A stretch of DNA of 64,000 nt from positions 39,565-103,564 of the forward strand of contig DKMD01000021.1 of assembly GCA_002470465.1 (NCBI GenBank), written 5' to 3'. Position numbers and translations under genes: made by a program. Origin of the DNA: Pluralibacter sp. UBA7423. Lineage in GTDB: Bacteria > Pseudomonadota > Gammaproteobacteria > Enterobacterales > Enterobacteriaceae. The notes beneath the pieces are model-generated. The model did not search any database. It saw nothing but the letters and a program-made list of their open reading frames with translations, and was not told the DNA's origin. Below, piece by piece: positions 27,093 through 37,331 of the stretch (position 1 is the stretch's first letter; each line of letters starts with the position of its first letter).

Positions 27093-28442
27093 CTATCCGC
27101 TGACGCGCGCGATAAACCCGCCTTCCGGTGCATTGCTGAAGACCACGCTCATATGATGCAGGGCAGCGATGCGCTGGACGATGGAGAGTCCCAGACCGCT
27201 GCCGGGTTCATCCTGGCCCGGCGGGCGATAGAAGCGCTCGCCTATGCGGGCGAGGGCCTCGGGGCTGATGCCGGAGCCATTGTCGCGGACGGTAAAGCCG
27301 CGCGCATCCAGCGTTACGTCAATCGTGCTGCCGCGCGGGCTGTAGCGCACGGCGTTGTCGAGCAGATTGCGCACCAGCAGGCTTAGCAGCAGCGCCTGGC
27401 CTTTGCGTCGGACCTCAGGCGCAGTGATATGCAAACGGACTTCAATCCCCGCCTGCTGCGCCGTGTGGTAGATATCCATCACCGAAGACTGCAGCAAATC
27501 GGCAAGCGAAAGCGTCTCCACGTCGTCGAGCTCCGCCAGCGAATCCAGACGCGACAGGGTTAACAGCTGCTCCACCAGGCGTGACGCGCGATCGATACCG
27601 AAGTGAAGCTGCGACAGCGCTTTCTCAAGGCTTGCCGGATCGTCCATCGAGAGCTGCGCCACTTCCGTCTGCACCTTCAGCGCGGTCAGCGGGCTGCGCA
27701 GCTCGTGGGCGGCATCGGAGGTGAAGCGTCGCTCGCGTACCATCATGTTATGGGAGCGGCTGAAAAGCTGGTTGAGGGCCTGTACCAGAGGGCGCACTTC
27801 TCCTGGTACACCCTCCGTGCTGAGCTGTTCGTCTGAGTCCGGCGTTCGATGTTGCAGCGTGTGGGCCAGCTTTTTTAACGGCGCGAGCTCACGGCTCAGC
27901 AGCAGGATGAGTAACAGCACCATCAAAGGCAACGCGACCAGCCACGGCGTCAGCTGTGAAGTGACGATGTCCAGCGCCATCTCCTGACGGTAGTCCCATT
28001 CCTGGCCAACGACGATACGGTATTTTTCATCGGCGGTGGTGATCCACAGAAAACGCCATTCATCGTCGTCGTTTTTGATGCGGCCATCGTCGAACCCTTC
28101 CCGGCGATAGTGATAGGGAATATCGCGCCCGTTGTCGCCATCGTTCAACACCATCCGTCCGTCGGTGGTGAAAATAGCGAACGCCAGCGCATCGTCGTCG
28201 AGATGGCCGTGCTTAATTTTCTTTTTGGTGCGCAGCGCGGGCGTGGCGACATGCAGTTCATTGAAGTCCATCGCGCTCAGGCGCTTAGCGAACAGCATCT
28301 GCTGAGTATCGAACAGCTTGTCGAGCTTGTGGGTGGTTTGCTGCCAGGCGATAAAGCTGGCGCAGCTCCAGGCGACGAGCGTTAACAGGATAAACAGCAG
28401 CGTCAGACGCAGGCGCAGACTCATATAGCGAAGGCGCTTCAT
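27093..28442 (-). CDS. qseC: sensor histidine kinase QseC
   Basis: The 449-residue product is the membrane sensor of the QseBC system. It has two transmembrane helices (about 12-32 and 163-183) around a periplasmic sensor domain. A HAMP-like segment follows, then the phospho-acceptor His246 in [17 protein letters not shown], the N box [15 protein letters not shown], and G boxes (DNGSGIS and GSGLGLSIV). QseC responds to adrenergic signals and AI-3 in E. coli and phosphorylates and dephosphorylates QseB. Its start overlaps the qseB stop by 4 bases, so translation is coupled. Confidence 0.95.
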   Translation of the reverse strand: MKRLRYMSLRLRLTLLFILLTLVAWSCASFIAWQQTTHKLDKLFDTQQMLFAKRLSAMDFNELHVATPALRTKKKIKHGHLDDDALAFAIFTTDGRMVLNDGDNGRDIPYHYRREGFDDGRIKNDDDEWRFLWITTADEKYRIVVGQEWDYRQEMALDIVTSQLTPWLVALPLMVLLLILLLSRELAPLKKLAHTLQHRTPDSDEQLSTEGVPGEVRPLVQALNQLFSRSHNMMVRERRFTSDAAHELRSPLTALKVQTEVAQLSMDDPASLEKALSQLHFGIDRASRLVEQLLTLSRLDSLAELDDVETLSLADLLQSSVMDIYHTAQQAGIEVRLHITAPEVRRKGQALLLSLLVRNLLDNAVRYSPRGSTIDVTLDARGFTVRDNGSGISPEALARIGERFYRPPGQDEPGSGLGLSIVQRIAALHHMSVVFSNAPEGGFIARVSG

Positions 28443-29113
28443 TTGTCACCTGCGTTTGGTGAACCGAGGGTGTAACCGATCCCATGTACGGTGCGAATAA
28501 AATGGCTGCCGAGCTTGCGGCGCAGGTGATGCACGTGAACCTCAACGGCGTTACTGGAGACATCGTCGTCCCAGTTATAGAGCTTTTCTTCTATTAATTT
28601 GCGCGGCAGCACGCGCCCGGCGTTGCGCATCAGCAGCTCAAGCAGGGCAAACTCTTTTGGCTTCAGCGTCAGGGGCTCGTCGTTCAGGGTTGCGGTCAGG
28701 CTGTCGGGGTTGAGCGTCAGCGGGCCGTGGCGCAGCGCGTTGCTGGCCTGGCCGTGCACGCGGCGAATCAGCGCCTCCAGACGCGCGGCGACTTCAATCA
28801 GCGCGAACGGTTTACAGAGGTAGTCGTCGGCGCCGGCGCGCAGGCCTTCCACGCGTTGGGCCAGCGCATCGCGTGCGGTCAGAATCAGCACCGGCTCTTT
28901 GCGCCCCTGAGATCGCCACTCGCGCAGGATCTCCAGCCCGTCCATACCCGGCAATGTGAGGTCGAGGATCACCGCATCATAGGGCGCGGTGTACAGCGCC
29001 GCTTTACCCTCTTCGCCGCGCGTAAACCAGTCCAGGGTAAAGCCCATTTTGACGAGCCCGGCCTTCAGCCCGTCGCCAATAAGCTTATCGTCTTCCACCA
29101 GTAAAATGCGCAT
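28439..29113 (-). CDS. qseB: response regulator QseB
   Basis: The 224-residue OmpR/PhoB-family regulator starts at the ATG at 29113, giving the conserved [16 protein letters not shown] longer upstream frame to 29179 is not conserved. The receiver has the acidic pair at residues 8-9 and phospho-acceptor Asp51 ([11 protein letters not shown]). The C-terminal winged helix includes [19 protein letters not shown] and [10 protein letters not shown]. It is about 5 residues longer at the C-terminus than E. coli QseB. It is transcribed divergently from ygiW. Confidence 0.95.
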   Translation of the reverse strand: MRILLVEDDKLIGDGLKAGLVKMGFTLDWFTRGEEGKAALYTAPYDAVILDLTLPGMDGLEILREWRSQGRKEPVLILTARDALAQRVEGLRAGADDYLCKPFALIEVAARLEALIRRVHGQASNALRHGPLTLNPDSLTATLNDEPLTLKPKEFALLELLMRNAGRVLPRKLIEEKLYNWDDDVSSNAVEVHVHHLRRKLGSHFIRTVHGIGYTLGSPNAGDK

Positions 29114-29197
29114 CCCTACCTCTCTTTTGCCCCGACGTCGACGGTCAGTAAACCCGCGCGCGACGGCGGTGTACAGCATTAAATTTTCTTTTTTCGC

Positions 29198-29214
29198 CTT
29201 AAGAACTCGTTAAG
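29198..29214. promoter_or_regulatory. QseB/PmrA-type direct repeat between qseB and ygiW
   Basis: CTTAAG and GTTAAG are separated by 5 bases, the arrangement known for PmrA and shared by QseB sites. It lies in the 151-base divergent region, about 50 bases before the ygiW start. Autoregulation of qseBC and control of ygiW are consistent with E. coli; binding here is inferred. Confidence 0.65.
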
Positions 29215-29264
29215 TATTGACCTGTTTAATGGAGGCCAGAGTCTACTTAAAGGGAGAAATAACC

Positions 29265-29666
29265 ATGAAAAAAACCTTAGCGATAGCGGCCATTGTGGCC
29301 CTGATGTCAGCTCCAGCGTTTGCCGCCAATACCCAGGGCGGATTCAGCGGACCGGGCTCAACGACAACCAGCAGCCAGAGCGGCGGTTTCGTCGGTCCGA
29401 ACGGCACCGTCACCACGGTTGAGAAAGCAAAATCGATGCGCGATGACGCGTGGGTAACGCTGCGCGGCAACATCGTTGAGCGCCTGTCTGACGACACCTA
29501 CACCTTCAAGGATTCGAGCGGCACCGTGAACGTGGATATCAGCCATAAACGCTGGAATGGCGTCACCGTCACGCCGAACGACGTGGTGGAAATTCAGGGG
29601 GAAGTCGATAAAGACTGGAACTCCGTTGAAATCGACGTGAAGCAAATCAGCAAAGTCAGCAAATAA
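29265..29666 (+). CDS. ygiW: OB-fold (BOF) periplasmic stress protein YgiW
   Basis: The 133-residue product starts with a signal peptide (MKKTLAIAAIVALMSAPAFA). It has the YgiW/YdeI-type oligonucleotide-binding fold, with AWVTLRGNIVERLSDDTYTF and PNDVVEIQGEVDKDW. E. coli YgiW takes part in hydrogen peroxide, cadmium and acid tolerance and is linked to QseBC. The ATG at 29265 follows AAGGGAG. The frame upstream is not conserved. The QseB-like site in its promoter supports QseB control. Confidence 0.93.
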   Translation: MKKTLAIAAIVALMSAPAFAANTQGGFSGPGSTTTSSQSGGFVGPNGTVTTVEKAKSMRDDAWVTLRGNIVERLSDDTYTFKDSSGTVNVDISHKRWNGVTVTPNDVVEIQGEVDKDWNSVEIDVKQISKVSK

Positions 29667-29734
29667 TCTCTCTGTGCCGCCGCTCCCGCGGTGGCGCTGT
29701 TTGCACCTCTGGTACACTTGCGCAAGATCGGTCA

Positions 29735-30032
29735 GGATTACCCTCGATCGTTCGGGCAAAGTTGGCCATCTGGACGAACCGCTGACGCTGGACAATCTCA
29801 GCAGCATGGCCTGGGATGACCCGGCCACTACGCCGCCGGAGGCGTTTCGCGGTCGGGCGGCACATCGGATCGCTTGATAACCTGTCGCAGACGGTCTGGT
29901 CGCTGTTTCGCGACTGGCTGCCGGGCAGCGGCGAAACCCTGCGCGATGCGCCGGTGTTCTTCCATTACCTCAATTTCGTCAATGATGTACCGGAGCGAAC
30001 TGCAAACGGATATCTCTTTGCCACTGGCGTAA
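29735..30032 (+). pseudogene. ygiV: decayed ygiV (GyrI/SbmC-like effector-binding protein)
   Basis: Fragments of YgiV remain in several frames: SSMAWDDPATTPPEAFRG, then IGSLDNLSQTVWSLFRDWLP, then RDAPVFFHYLNFVNDVPER, and finally LQTDISLPLA with a stop at 30030-30032. The order matches intact E. coli YgiV as I recall it. The reading frame shifts near 29,850 and again near 29,995, much of the N-terminal half is missing, and part of the middle is deleted. E. coli has ygiV at the same place beside ygiW. It therefore looks like a gene lost in this lineage. Confidence 0.78.
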
Positions 30033-30167
30033 CGGCACCATGCCGCAGCATTCCACCGCCGCCGCAAAACTGCTTATCTCCTGTGACTCAGCGCGACAGA
30101 TAAGGTACTATCTGCGGCAATATTGCCCCCTGCATGGCCGGGCGAATTCGTTGAGGAATCACAATTA

Positions 30168-32432
30168 ATGAGCGATATGGCAGAGCGCCTTGCGCTACAT
30201 GAGTTTACGGAAAAGGCGTACCTTGACTACTCCATGTACGTCATCATGGATCGCGCCTTGCCGTTTATCGGCGATGGCCTGAAGCCGGTCCAGCGTCGCA
30301 TTGTCTATGCAATGTCCGAACTGGGGCTGAACGCCAGCGCCAAATTCAAAAAATCCGCCCGTACGGTCGGTGACGTGCTGGGTAAATACCACCCGCACGG
30401 CGACAGCGCCTGCTATGAAGCGATGGTGCTGATGGCGCAGCCGTTCTCCTATCGTTACCCGCTGGTCGACGGCCAGGGGAACTGGGGGGCGCCGGACGAT
30501 CCGAAATCCTTCGCGGCGATGCGTTATACCGAATCGCGCCTGTCGAAATATGCCGAAGTGCTGCTGGGTGAACTTGGCCAGGGCACCGTGGACTGGCTGC
30601 CGAACTTCGACGGCACGCTGCAGGAGCCGCGCATGCTTCCGGCCCGCCTGCCGAATATTCTGCTGAACGGCACCACCGGCATTGCCGTCGGTATGGCGAC
30701 GGATATTCCGCCGCACAACGTTCGCGAAGTGGCTCAGGCGGCCATCACGCTGATTGAAAAACCGAAAACCACCCTCGACGAACTGCTCGACATCGTGCAG
30801 GGGCCGGATTATCCAACCGAAGCAGAGATCATCACTTCGCGTGCCGATATCCGTAAAATTTACCAGAGCGGTCGCGGCTCCGTGCGTATGCGCGCGGTGT
30901 GGAAGAAAGAAGATGGCGCTGTGGTGATCACCGCGCTGCCGCACCAGGTTTCCGGTGCGCGCGTGCTGGAGCAAATCGCCAGCCAGATGCGCAACAAAAA
31001 GCTGCCGATGGTTGACGATCTGCGCGATGAATCAGATCACGAAAATCCGACTCGCCTGGTGATTGTGCCGCGCTCCAACCGCGTGGACATGGATCAGGTG
31101 ATGAACCATCTGTTCGCCACCACCGATCTGGAAAAAAGTTATCGTATCAACCTGAACATGATCGGCCTGGATAACCGTCCGCAGGTGAAAAACCTGCTGG
31201 AGATCCTCACCGAATGGCTGGCGTTCCGTCGTGATACCGTCAGCCGCCGTCTGAACTACCGCCTGGAAAAAGTCCTCAAGCGCCTGCATATCCTCGAAGG
31301 TTTGCTGGTGGCGTTCCTCAACATCGACGAGGTGATTGAGATCATTCGTACTGAGGATGAGCCGAAGCCGGCGCTGATGTCGCGCTTTGGCATCAGCGAA
31401 ACTCAGGCTGAAGCGATCCTCGAACTGAAATTGCGCCACCTCGCCAAACTGGAAGAGGTAAAAATTCGCGGCGAGCAGAACGATCTTGAGAAAGAGCGCG
31501 ATCAGATTCAGGCGATCCTCGCTTCCGATCGCAAAATGAGCAACCTGCTGAAGAAAGAGCTGCAGGCTGACGCTGACGCCTTTGGCGACGACCGTCGTTC
31601 TCCGCTGCGCGAGCGCGAAGAAGCGAAGGCGATGAACGAGCACGATATGCTGCCGTCTGAACCGGTCACCATTGTGCTGTCGCAGATGGGCTGGGTGCGC
31701 AGCGCCAAAGGCCATGATATCGACGCTAAAGGCCTGAGCTATAAAGCGGGAGACAGCTGGAAAGCGTCGGCGAAAGGCAAGAGTAATCAGCCGGTGGTGT
31801 TTGTCGACACCACGGGGCGCAGCTACGCCATTGACCCGATTACGCTGCCGTCAGCGCGCGGGCAGGGCGAGCCGCTCACCGGCAAGCTGACGCTGCCGCC
31901 GGGTGCCACCGTCGAGCATATGCTGATGGAAAATGACGATCGGAAGCTGCTGATGGCCTCCGATGCCGGCTACGGTTTCGTCTGTACCTTCAACGACCTG
32001 GTTGCACGTAACCGCGCCGGGAAGACGCTCATCACCCTGCCGGAAAATGCGCAGGTGATGCCGCCGCTGGTGATCGAAGATGAGTCCGATATGCTGCTTG
32101 CCATCACCCAGGCAGGCCGCATGCTGATGTTCCCGCTGAGCGACCTGCCACAGCTGTCGAAAGGCAAGGGCAATAAGATCATCGGCATTCCTTCCGCCGA
32201 TGCGGCGAAGGGCGCAGATGGCCTCGCGCATCTCTACATCCTGCCGCCGCAAAGTACGCTGACGATTCATGTCGGAAAACGGAAGATCAAGCTGCGTCCG
32301 GAAGAGCTGCAAAAAGTGACCGGCGAGCGCGGCCGTCGCGGCACGCTGATGCGAGGCTTGCAGAAAATCGACCGTATCGACATTGATTCACCGCTGCGTC
32401 CTGCTGCGGGCGCGGGCGACAGCGAAGAGTAA
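30168..32432 (+). CDS. parC: DNA topoisomerase IV subunit A
   Basis: ParC is the DNA-cleaving subunit of topoisomerase IV, 754 residues here against 752 in E. coli. The start at 30168 gives [20 protein letters not shown]. The longer frame upstream is not conserved. The catalytic Tyr120 lies in [11 protein letters not shown]. The quinolone-determining region reads [12 protein letters not shown] with Ser80 and Glu84, both wild type. The C-terminal β-propeller domain begins about residue 500. In E. coli mqsRA and ygiS lie just upstream; here they are absent. Confidence 0.98.
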   Translation: MSDMAERLALHEFTEKAYLDYSMYVIMDRALPFIGDGLKPVQRRIVYAMSELGLNASAKFKKSARTVGDVLGKYHPHGDSACYEAMVLMAQPFSYRYPLVDGQGNWGAPDDPKSFAAMRYTESRLSKYAEVLLGELGQGTVDWLPNFDGTLQEPRMLPARLPNILLNGTTGIAVGMATDIPPHNVREVAQAAITLIEKPKTTLDELLDIVQGPDYPTEAEIITSRADIRKIYQSGRGSVRMRAVWKKEDGAVVITALPHQVSGARVLEQIASQMRNKKLPMVDDLRDESDHENPTRLVIVPRSNRVDMDQVMNHLFATTDLEKSYRINLNMIGLDNRPQVKNLLEILTEWLAFRRDTVSRRLNYRLEKVLKRLHILEGLLVAFLNIDEVIEIIRTEDEPKPALMSRFGISETQAEAILELKLRHLAKLEEVKIRGEQNDLEKERDQIQAILASDRKMSNLLKKELQADADAFGDDRRSPLREREEAKAMNEHDMLPSEPVTIVLSQMGWVRSAKGHDIDAKGLSYKAGDSWKASAKGKSNQPVVFVDTTGRSYAIDPITLPSARGQGEPLTGKLTLPPGATVEHMLMENDDRKLLMASDAGYGFVCTFNDLVARNRAGKTLITLPENAQVMPPLVIEDESDMLLAITQAGRMLMFPLSDLPQLSKGKGNKIIGIPSADAAKGADGLAHLYILPPQSTLTIHVGKRKIKLRPEELQKVTGERGRRGTLMRGLQKIDRIDIDSPLRPAAGAGDSEE

Positions 32433-32439
32433 CTCCGAT

Positions 32440-32461
32440 GCCCCTTCCTGCCGGAAGGGGC
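32440..32461 (+). terminator. hairpin after parC
   Basis: A stem of nine pairs (32440-32448 with 32453-32461) and a 4-base loop lie 8 bases after the parC stop, followed by TATAAAATTT. It is a probable intrinsic terminator with a weak T-tract. Confidence 0.65.
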
Positions 32462-32587
32462 TATAAAATTTGCGGTAAACCGTTGTTAATTCGTGCGCTG
32501 CGATTAACAATAATCGGAAAAGGGTTCCGCAAGTCATATCACCTGATCGATATATAACTCTAAGCGTTCAGGATCTCAGAGGTAGCT

Positions 32588-33328
32588 ATGCTATTGATTT
32601 TTCGCGCAATCATCGTTGTCATTTACTGCATCCTGGTGTGCGTTTTTGGCTGCATTTATTGTCTGTTTAGCCCACGTAATCCAAAACACGTCGCGACCTT
32701 TGGTCATATGTTCGGTCGACTGGCGCCCGTTTTTGGCCTGAAAGTCGAAAAACGTTTGCCGCAAGGGTATGAAAACTTCGGTAACGCCATCTATATCGGC
32801 AACCATCAGAACAACTACGATATGGTGACGGCCTCCAACATCGTGCTGCCGCCAACGGTGACCGTAGGCAAAAAAAGCCTGCTGTGGATCCCGTTCTTCG
32901 GTCAGCTTTACTGGCTGACGGGCAACCTGCTTATCGATCGTAATAACCGCGCGAAAGCACATGGCACCATTGCCGAAGTGGTTAATGCCTTTAATAAGCG
33001 CAAAATTTCCTTCTGGATGTTCCCGGAAGGCACCCGCAGCCGCGGCCGCGGCCTGCTGCCGTTTAAAACCGGGGCGTTCCATGCCGCTATTGCCGCAGGC
33101 GTGCCGATTGTGCCGGTGTGCGTGTCCAACACGTCGAACAAAATCAACCTCAACCGCTTCAATAACGGGCTGGTGATCGTTGAGATGCTGCCGCCGATTG
33201 ATACCAGTACCTGGGGTAAAGATCAGGTTCGCGCCCTCGCCACGCACTGCCGTGAAATGATGAAGGCGAAAATCGCTGAACTCGACCAGGAAGTGGCCGA
33301 GCGCGAAGCGGCGAATAAGAAAAAGTAA
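32588..33328 (+). CDS. plsC: 1-acyl-sn-glycerol-3-phosphate acyltransferase
   Basis: PlsC makes phosphatidic acid from lysophosphatidic acid in the inner membrane, an essential step of phospholipid synthesis. The 246-residue product starts with a hydrophobic anchor (IFRAIIVVIYCILVCVFGCI). The acyltransferase motifs are in order: NHQNNYD (HX4D), then GNLLIDRNNR, FPEGTRSRG, and VPIVPVCVS. Its length is within one residue of E. coli PlsC and it lies between parC and ftsP as in E. coli. Confidence 0.97.
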   Translation: MLLIFRAIIVVIYCILVCVFGCIYCLFSPRNPKHVATFGHMFGRLAPVFGLKVEKRLPQGYENFGNAIYIGNHQNNYDMVTASNIVLPPTVTVGKKSLLWIPFFGQLYWLTGNLLIDRNNRAKAHGTIAEVVNAFNKRKISFWMFPEGTRSRGRGLLPFKTGAFHAAIAAGVPIVPVCVSNTSNKINLNRFNNGLVIVEMLPPIDTSTWGKDQVRALATHCREMMKAKIAELDQEVAEREAANKKK

Positions 33329-33415
33329 ACGTGTTACCAGGCTGCTCTGCGCTGGCCTGCCACGCTGTTTGGGAACGGTTTCCCTCTGTTTAGCAGTTTG
33401 TCTCATGGAGTTTAT

Positions 33416-34828
33416 ATGTCACTCAGTCGGCGTCAGTTTATTCAGGCATCCGGAATTGCGCTTTGTGCTGGCGCCGTGCCGCTGAGGGCAAATGCGGCGG
33501 GCCAGCAGCCTGCATTGCCCATCCCTCCGCTTCTGGAATCACGGCGTGGACAGCCGCTGTTCCTGACGCTACAGCGTACGCACTGGTCTTTCACCCAGGG
33601 CACACGAGCGCCGGTGTGGGGCGTGAACGGACGCTATCTGGGGCCGACGATCCGCGTCTGGAGCGGCGATGACGTCAAGCTTATCTACAGCAATCGCCTG
33701 ACGGAAAACGTGGCGATGACCGTTCGTGGCTTGCAGGTGCCGGGCCCGCTGATTGGCGGTGCGGCGCGTATGATGTCGCCGAACGCGGACTGGGCGCCGG
33801 TACTGCCGATTCGCCAGAGCGCCTCCACGCTCTGGTATCAGGCGAACACGCCTAACCATATGGCGCAGCAGGTCTATAACGGCCTCGCCGGAATGTGGCT
33901 GGTAGAAGACGACGTGAGTAAGTCCTTACCTATTCCGAATCACTACGGCGTGGACGATTTTCCCGTCATCATTCAGGACAAGCGCCTGGATAACTTTGGC
34001 GCGCCGGAATACAGCGAGCCGGGCAGCGGCGGCTTCGTCGGCGATACGCTGCTGGTGAACGGTGCGCAGAGCCCGTATGTCGAAGTTTCGCGCGGCTGGG
34101 TGCGTTTGCGCCTGCTGAACGCCTCAAACTCTCGTCGCTATCTGCTGCAGATGAGCGACGGGCGGGCGCTGCACGTGATCTCGGGCGATCAGGGCTTCCT
34201 GCCCGCACCGGTATCCGTCAAACAGCTTTCACTGGCGCCGGGCGAGCGTCGTGAAATTCTGGTCGATATGACCAACGGCGACGAAGTGTCGATCACCTGC
34301 GGTGAAGCGGCGAGCATCGTTGACCGTATTCGCGGCTTCTTCGAGCCGTCGAGCATTCTGATTTCCACTCTGGTGCTGACGCTGCGCCCGACCGGGCTGC
34401 TGCCGCTGGTGACCGACAGCCTGCCGATGCGCCTGCTGCCGGAAGAGATCCTGACCGGCACGCCTGTTCGCAGCCGCGACTTCACGCTCAATGACGATCC
34501 GGGCATCAACGGTCAGCTCTGGGATCCGCAGCGCATCGACGTGACCGCGCAGCAGGGCTCGTGGGAACGCTGGACGCTGCGCGCCGATAACCCGCAGTCG
34601 TTCCATATTGAAGGCGTGATGTTCCAGATCCGCAACGTAAACGGTGCGATGCCGTTCCCGGAAGACCGTGGCTGGAAAGATACGGTCTGGGTCGACGGGC
34701 AGGTCGAGCTGCTGGTGTACTATGGCCAGCCGTCGTGGCCACACTTCCCGTTCCAGTTCTCCAGCCAGACGCTGGAGCTGGCCGACCGCGGGTCTATCGG
34801 GCAGATACTGGTGAACCCGGCGCCTTAA
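33416..34828 (+). CDS. ftsP: cell division protein FtsP (SufI), multicopper-oxidase fold
   Basis: The 470-residue periplasmic protein, exactly the length of E. coli FtsP, stabilises the divisome under stress. It has a twin-arginine signal (LSRRQFIQASGIALCAGAV). Three cupredoxin domains follow, but the copper ligands are lost, as known for the family. The ATG at 33416 places the Tat motif correctly. An in-frame ATG at 33398 would add six residues with no support. The gene follows plsC. Confidence 0.96.
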   Translation: MSLSRRQFIQASGIALCAGAVPLRANAAGQQPALPIPPLLESRRGQPLFLTLQRTHWSFTQGTRAPVWGVNGRYLGPTIRVWSGDDVKLIYSNRLTENVAMTVRGLQVPGPLIGGAARMMSPNADWAPVLPIRQSASTLWYQANTPNHMAQQVYNGLAGMWLVEDDVSKSLPIPNHYGVDDFPVIIQDKRLDNFGAPEYSEPGSGGFVGDTLLVNGAQSPYVEVSRGWVRLRLLNASNSRRYLLQMSDGRALHVISGDQGFLPAPVSVKQLSLAPGERREILVDMTNGDEVSITCGEAASIVDRIRGFFEPSSILISTLVLTLRPTGLLPLVTDSLPMRLLPEEILTGTPVRSRDFTLNDDPGINGQLWDPQRIDVTAQQGSWERWTLRADNPQSFHIEGVMFQIRNVNGAMPFPEDRGWKDTVWVDGQVELLVYYGQPSWPHFPFQFSSQTLELADRGSIGQILVNPAP

Positions 34829-34922
34829 CCCTCACCCGGCCCTTTCTCTCTGGAAAGGAGAGGGAGAAAATCCAGCAGATACTGTTCCCTCGCCCCTTTG
34901 GGGAGAGGGTTAGGGTGAGGGG
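34829..34922. repeat. intergenic palindromic repeat (CCCTCACCC ... GGGTGAGGG)
   Basis: The sequence between ftsP and ygiQ begins with CCCTCACCC and ends with its exact complement, with inner arms built from CCCT/AGGG runs. A clearly related element lies at 46583-46683. Such elements are common between enterobacterial genes and form long hairpins in RNA. Confidence 0.7.
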
Positions 34923-35012
34923 AAAAATTGCATCCCACCCTTCAATTTCCCCTTAAAACCAGCGTATAATCGCCGCCTTTTGATGTCTCTTTTTTAACCA
35001 CCCGGAAGCACT

Positions 35013-37250
35013 ATGAGCGCAATTTCCCTGATCCAGCCGGATCGCGATCTCTTTTCCTGGCCCCAGTACTGGGCAGCCTGTTTCGGCCCGGCGCCTTTTT
35101 TACCTATGTCCCGGGAAGAGATGGATCAGCTTGGCTGGGACAGTTGCGACATTATTCTGGTGACCGGCGACGCCTACGTCGACCACCCGAGCTTCGGGAT
35201 GGCCATCTGCGGACGCATGCTTGAAGCCCAGGGCTTCCGCGTCGGGATCATTTCCCAGCCGGACTGGAACAGCAAAGAAGACTTCATGCGTCTGGGCAAA
35301 CCGAACCTGTTCTTCGGCGTGACCGCGGGCAACATGGACTCGATGATCAACCGCTATACCGCCGATCGTAAGCTGCGTCACGACGACGCCTACACCGCGG
35401 ATAACGTAGCGGGTAAGCGTCCGGACCGCGCCACACTCGTGTACACTCAGCGCTGCAAAGAAGCCTGGAAAGACGTGCCGGTCATTTTGGGGGGCATCGA
35501 AGCGAGCCTGCGCCGCTCTGCGCATTACGACTACTGGTCTGATACCGTTCGCCGCTCGGTGCTGGTGGACTCCAAGGCCGATATGCTGATTTTCGGCAAC
35601 GGCGAGCGTCCGCTGGTGGAAGTCGCGCATCGCCTGGCGATGGGAGAGCCGGTGGCGCAGATCCGTGACGTGCGCAACACCGCGATCATGGTAAAAGAAG
35701 CGCTGCCGGGCTGGAGTGGGGTGGATTCCACCCGTCTGGATACGCCGGGGAAAATCGACCCGATTCCGCATCCTTATGGTGAAGACCTGCCGTGCGCCGA
35801 CAACAAGCCCGTCGAGCCGAAAAAAGCCGAAGCCAAACGCATCACCGTACAGCCACCGAAGCCAAAGCCGTGGGAGAAAACCTATGTGCTGCTGCCTTCC
35901 TACGAGAAAGTGAAAGGCGACAAAGTACTGTATGCGCACGCCTCGCGCATCCTGCACCATGAAACCAACCCAGGCTGCGCCCGCGCGCTGATGCAGAAGC
36001 ACGGCGACCGTTATATCTGGCTGAATCCGCCCGCGATCCCACTCTCTACCGAAGAGATGGACAGCGTGTTTGCGCTGCCTTACAAGCGCGTGCCTCACCC
36101 GGCATACGGCAGCGCCCGCATTCCGGCCTATGAGATGATCCGCTTCTCAATCAATATCATGCGCGGCTGCTTCGGCGGGTGTTCGTTCTGCTCGATCACC
36201 GAGCACGAAGGGCGCATCATTCAGAGCCGCTCTGAAGATTCGATTATCAACGAGATCGAAGCCATTCGCGACACGGTTCCCGGATTTACCGGTATTATCT
36301 CCGATCTGGGTGGCCCAACCGCCAACATGTACATGCTGCGCTGTAAATCCCCGCGCGCCGAGCAGACCTGCCGTCGTCTCTCGTGCGTTTACCCGGATAT
36401 CTGCCCGCACATGGATACCAACCATGAGCCAACGATCAACCTCTATCGCCGCGCCCGCGATCTGAAGGGGATCAAGAAGATCCTGATCGCCTCTGGCGTA
36501 CGCTACGACATTGCTGTGGAAGATCCGCGCTATATCAAAGAGCTGGCGACGCACCACGTCGGCGGCTATCTGAAGATAGCGCCAGAGCATACCGAAGAGG
36601 GCCCGCTGTCGAAGATGATGAAGCCGGGCATGGGCAGCTACGACCGCTTCAAAGAGCTGTTTGATACCTATTCAAAACAGGCCGGGAAAGAGCAGTACCT
36701 GATCCCTTACTTCATCTCCGCACACCCGGGCACCACGGACGAAGACATGGTGAACCTGGCGCTGTGGCTGAAGCGTCACCGATTCCGTCTCGATCAGGTG
36801 CAGAACTTCTACCCGTCGCCGCTCGCTAACTCGACGACCATGTATTACACCGGTAAAAACCCGCTGAGTAAGATTGGTTACAGGAGTGAGGATGTCTTTA
36901 TTCCGAAAGGGGATAAACAGCGTCGCCTGCATAAGGCGCTGCTGCGCTACCACGATCCGGCGGGCTGGCCGATGATTCGTCAGGCGCTGGAAGAGATGGG
37001 TAAAAAGCATCTGATTGGCGGTCGTCGCGAATGCCTGGTGCCGTCTCCGACGCTGGATGAAATGCGTGAAGCGCGTCGCCAGAATCGTCATACTCGCCCG
37101 GCGCTGACCAAGCATACGCCGGTGGCACATCAGCGTAACCCTGGGGCTCGCAAGCCTGCGGAGGGTGCCGCGAAAGCCGGCGCGTCTACTGCAAGAAATG
37201 CGGCGGCCCGCAGGCCGAAACCTGCCGCTAAGCGTGCGGCGAAGCCATAA
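35013..37250 (+). CDS. ygiQ: radical SAM protein YgiQ (UPF0313)
   Basis: The 745-residue product has the radical-SAM cluster motif CFGGCSFC with Cys386, Cys390 and Cys393, which binds a 4Fe-4S cluster and S-adenosylmethionine. The N-terminal 300 residues form the UPF0313 domain. The C-terminal tail, about 100 residues of Ala, Lys, Pro and Arg, is disordered and variable in length between species. The radical-SAM chemistry is clear from the family, but the substrate is unknown. Synteny with ftsP and dkgA matches E. coli. Confidence 0.95.
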   Translation: MSAISLIQPDRDLFSWPQYWAACFGPAPFLPMSREEMDQLGWDSCDIILVTGDAYVDHPSFGMAICGRMLEAQGFRVGIISQPDWNSKEDFMRLGKPNLFFGVTAGNMDSMINRYTADRKLRHDDAYTADNVAGKRPDRATLVYTQRCKEAWKDVPVILGGIEASLRRSAHYDYWSDTVRRSVLVDSKADMLIFGNGERPLVEVAHRLAMGEPVAQIRDVRNTAIMVKEALPGWSGVDSTRLDTPGKIDPIPHPYGEDLPCADNKPVEPKKAEAKRITVQPPKPKPWEKTYVLLPSYEKVKGDKVLYAHASRILHHETNPGCARALMQKHGDRYIWLNPPAIPLSTEEMDSVFALPYKRVPHPAYGSARIPAYEMIRFSINIMRGCFGGCSFCSITEHEGRIIQSRSEDSIINEIEAIRDTVPGFTGIISDLGGPTANMYMLRCKSPRAEQTCRRLSCVYPDICPHMDTNHEPTINLYRRARDLKGIKKILIASGVRYDIAVEDPRYIKELATHHVGGYLKIAPEHTEEGPLSKMMKPGMGSYDRFKELFDTYSKQAGKEQYLIPYFISAHPGTTDEDMVNLALWLKRHRFRLDQVQNFYPSPLANSTTMYYTGKNPLSKIGYRSEDVFIPKGDKQRRLHKALLRYHDPAGWPMIRQALEEMGKKHLIGGRRECLVPSPTLDEMREARRQNRHTRPALTKHTPVAHQRNPGARKPAEGAAKAGASTARNAAARRPKPAAKRAAKP

Positions 37251-37256
37251 AAAAAT

Positions 37257-37280
37257 GCCCGGCCAATGACCGGGCGTTTT
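37257..37280 (+). terminator. Rho-independent terminator after ygiQ
   Basis: A GCCCGG/CCGGGC stem (37257-37262 with 37270-37275) is followed by GTTTTG, 6 bases after the ygiQ stop. Confidence 0.75.
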
Positions 37281-37292
37281 GCTGTCAATCTT

Positions 37293-37321
37293 AGACCACC
37301 TTCTGAGAAGGTGGTCTTTTA
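37293..37321. terminator. second terminator between ygiQ and dkgA
   Basis: A perfect 11-bp stem (37293-37303 with 37307-37317), a 3-base loop and TTTTA on the plus strand lie 11 bases from the dkgA stop. It could stop transcripts from both convergent genes. Confidence 0.7.
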
Positions 37322-37331
37322 CTTTTGGGGC

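Noticed and set aside
30168..30420. Possible quinolone-resistance changes in ParC, and at the Ser458-equivalent position in ParE
   Set aside because: ParC Ser80 and Glu84 and the ParE serine equivalent to Ser458 are unchanged once the one-residue insertion in ParE is taken into account.
35100..36098. Minus-strand frame of 332 codons within ygiQ
   Set aside because: It mirrors a conserved radical-SAM gene and shows no known domain.
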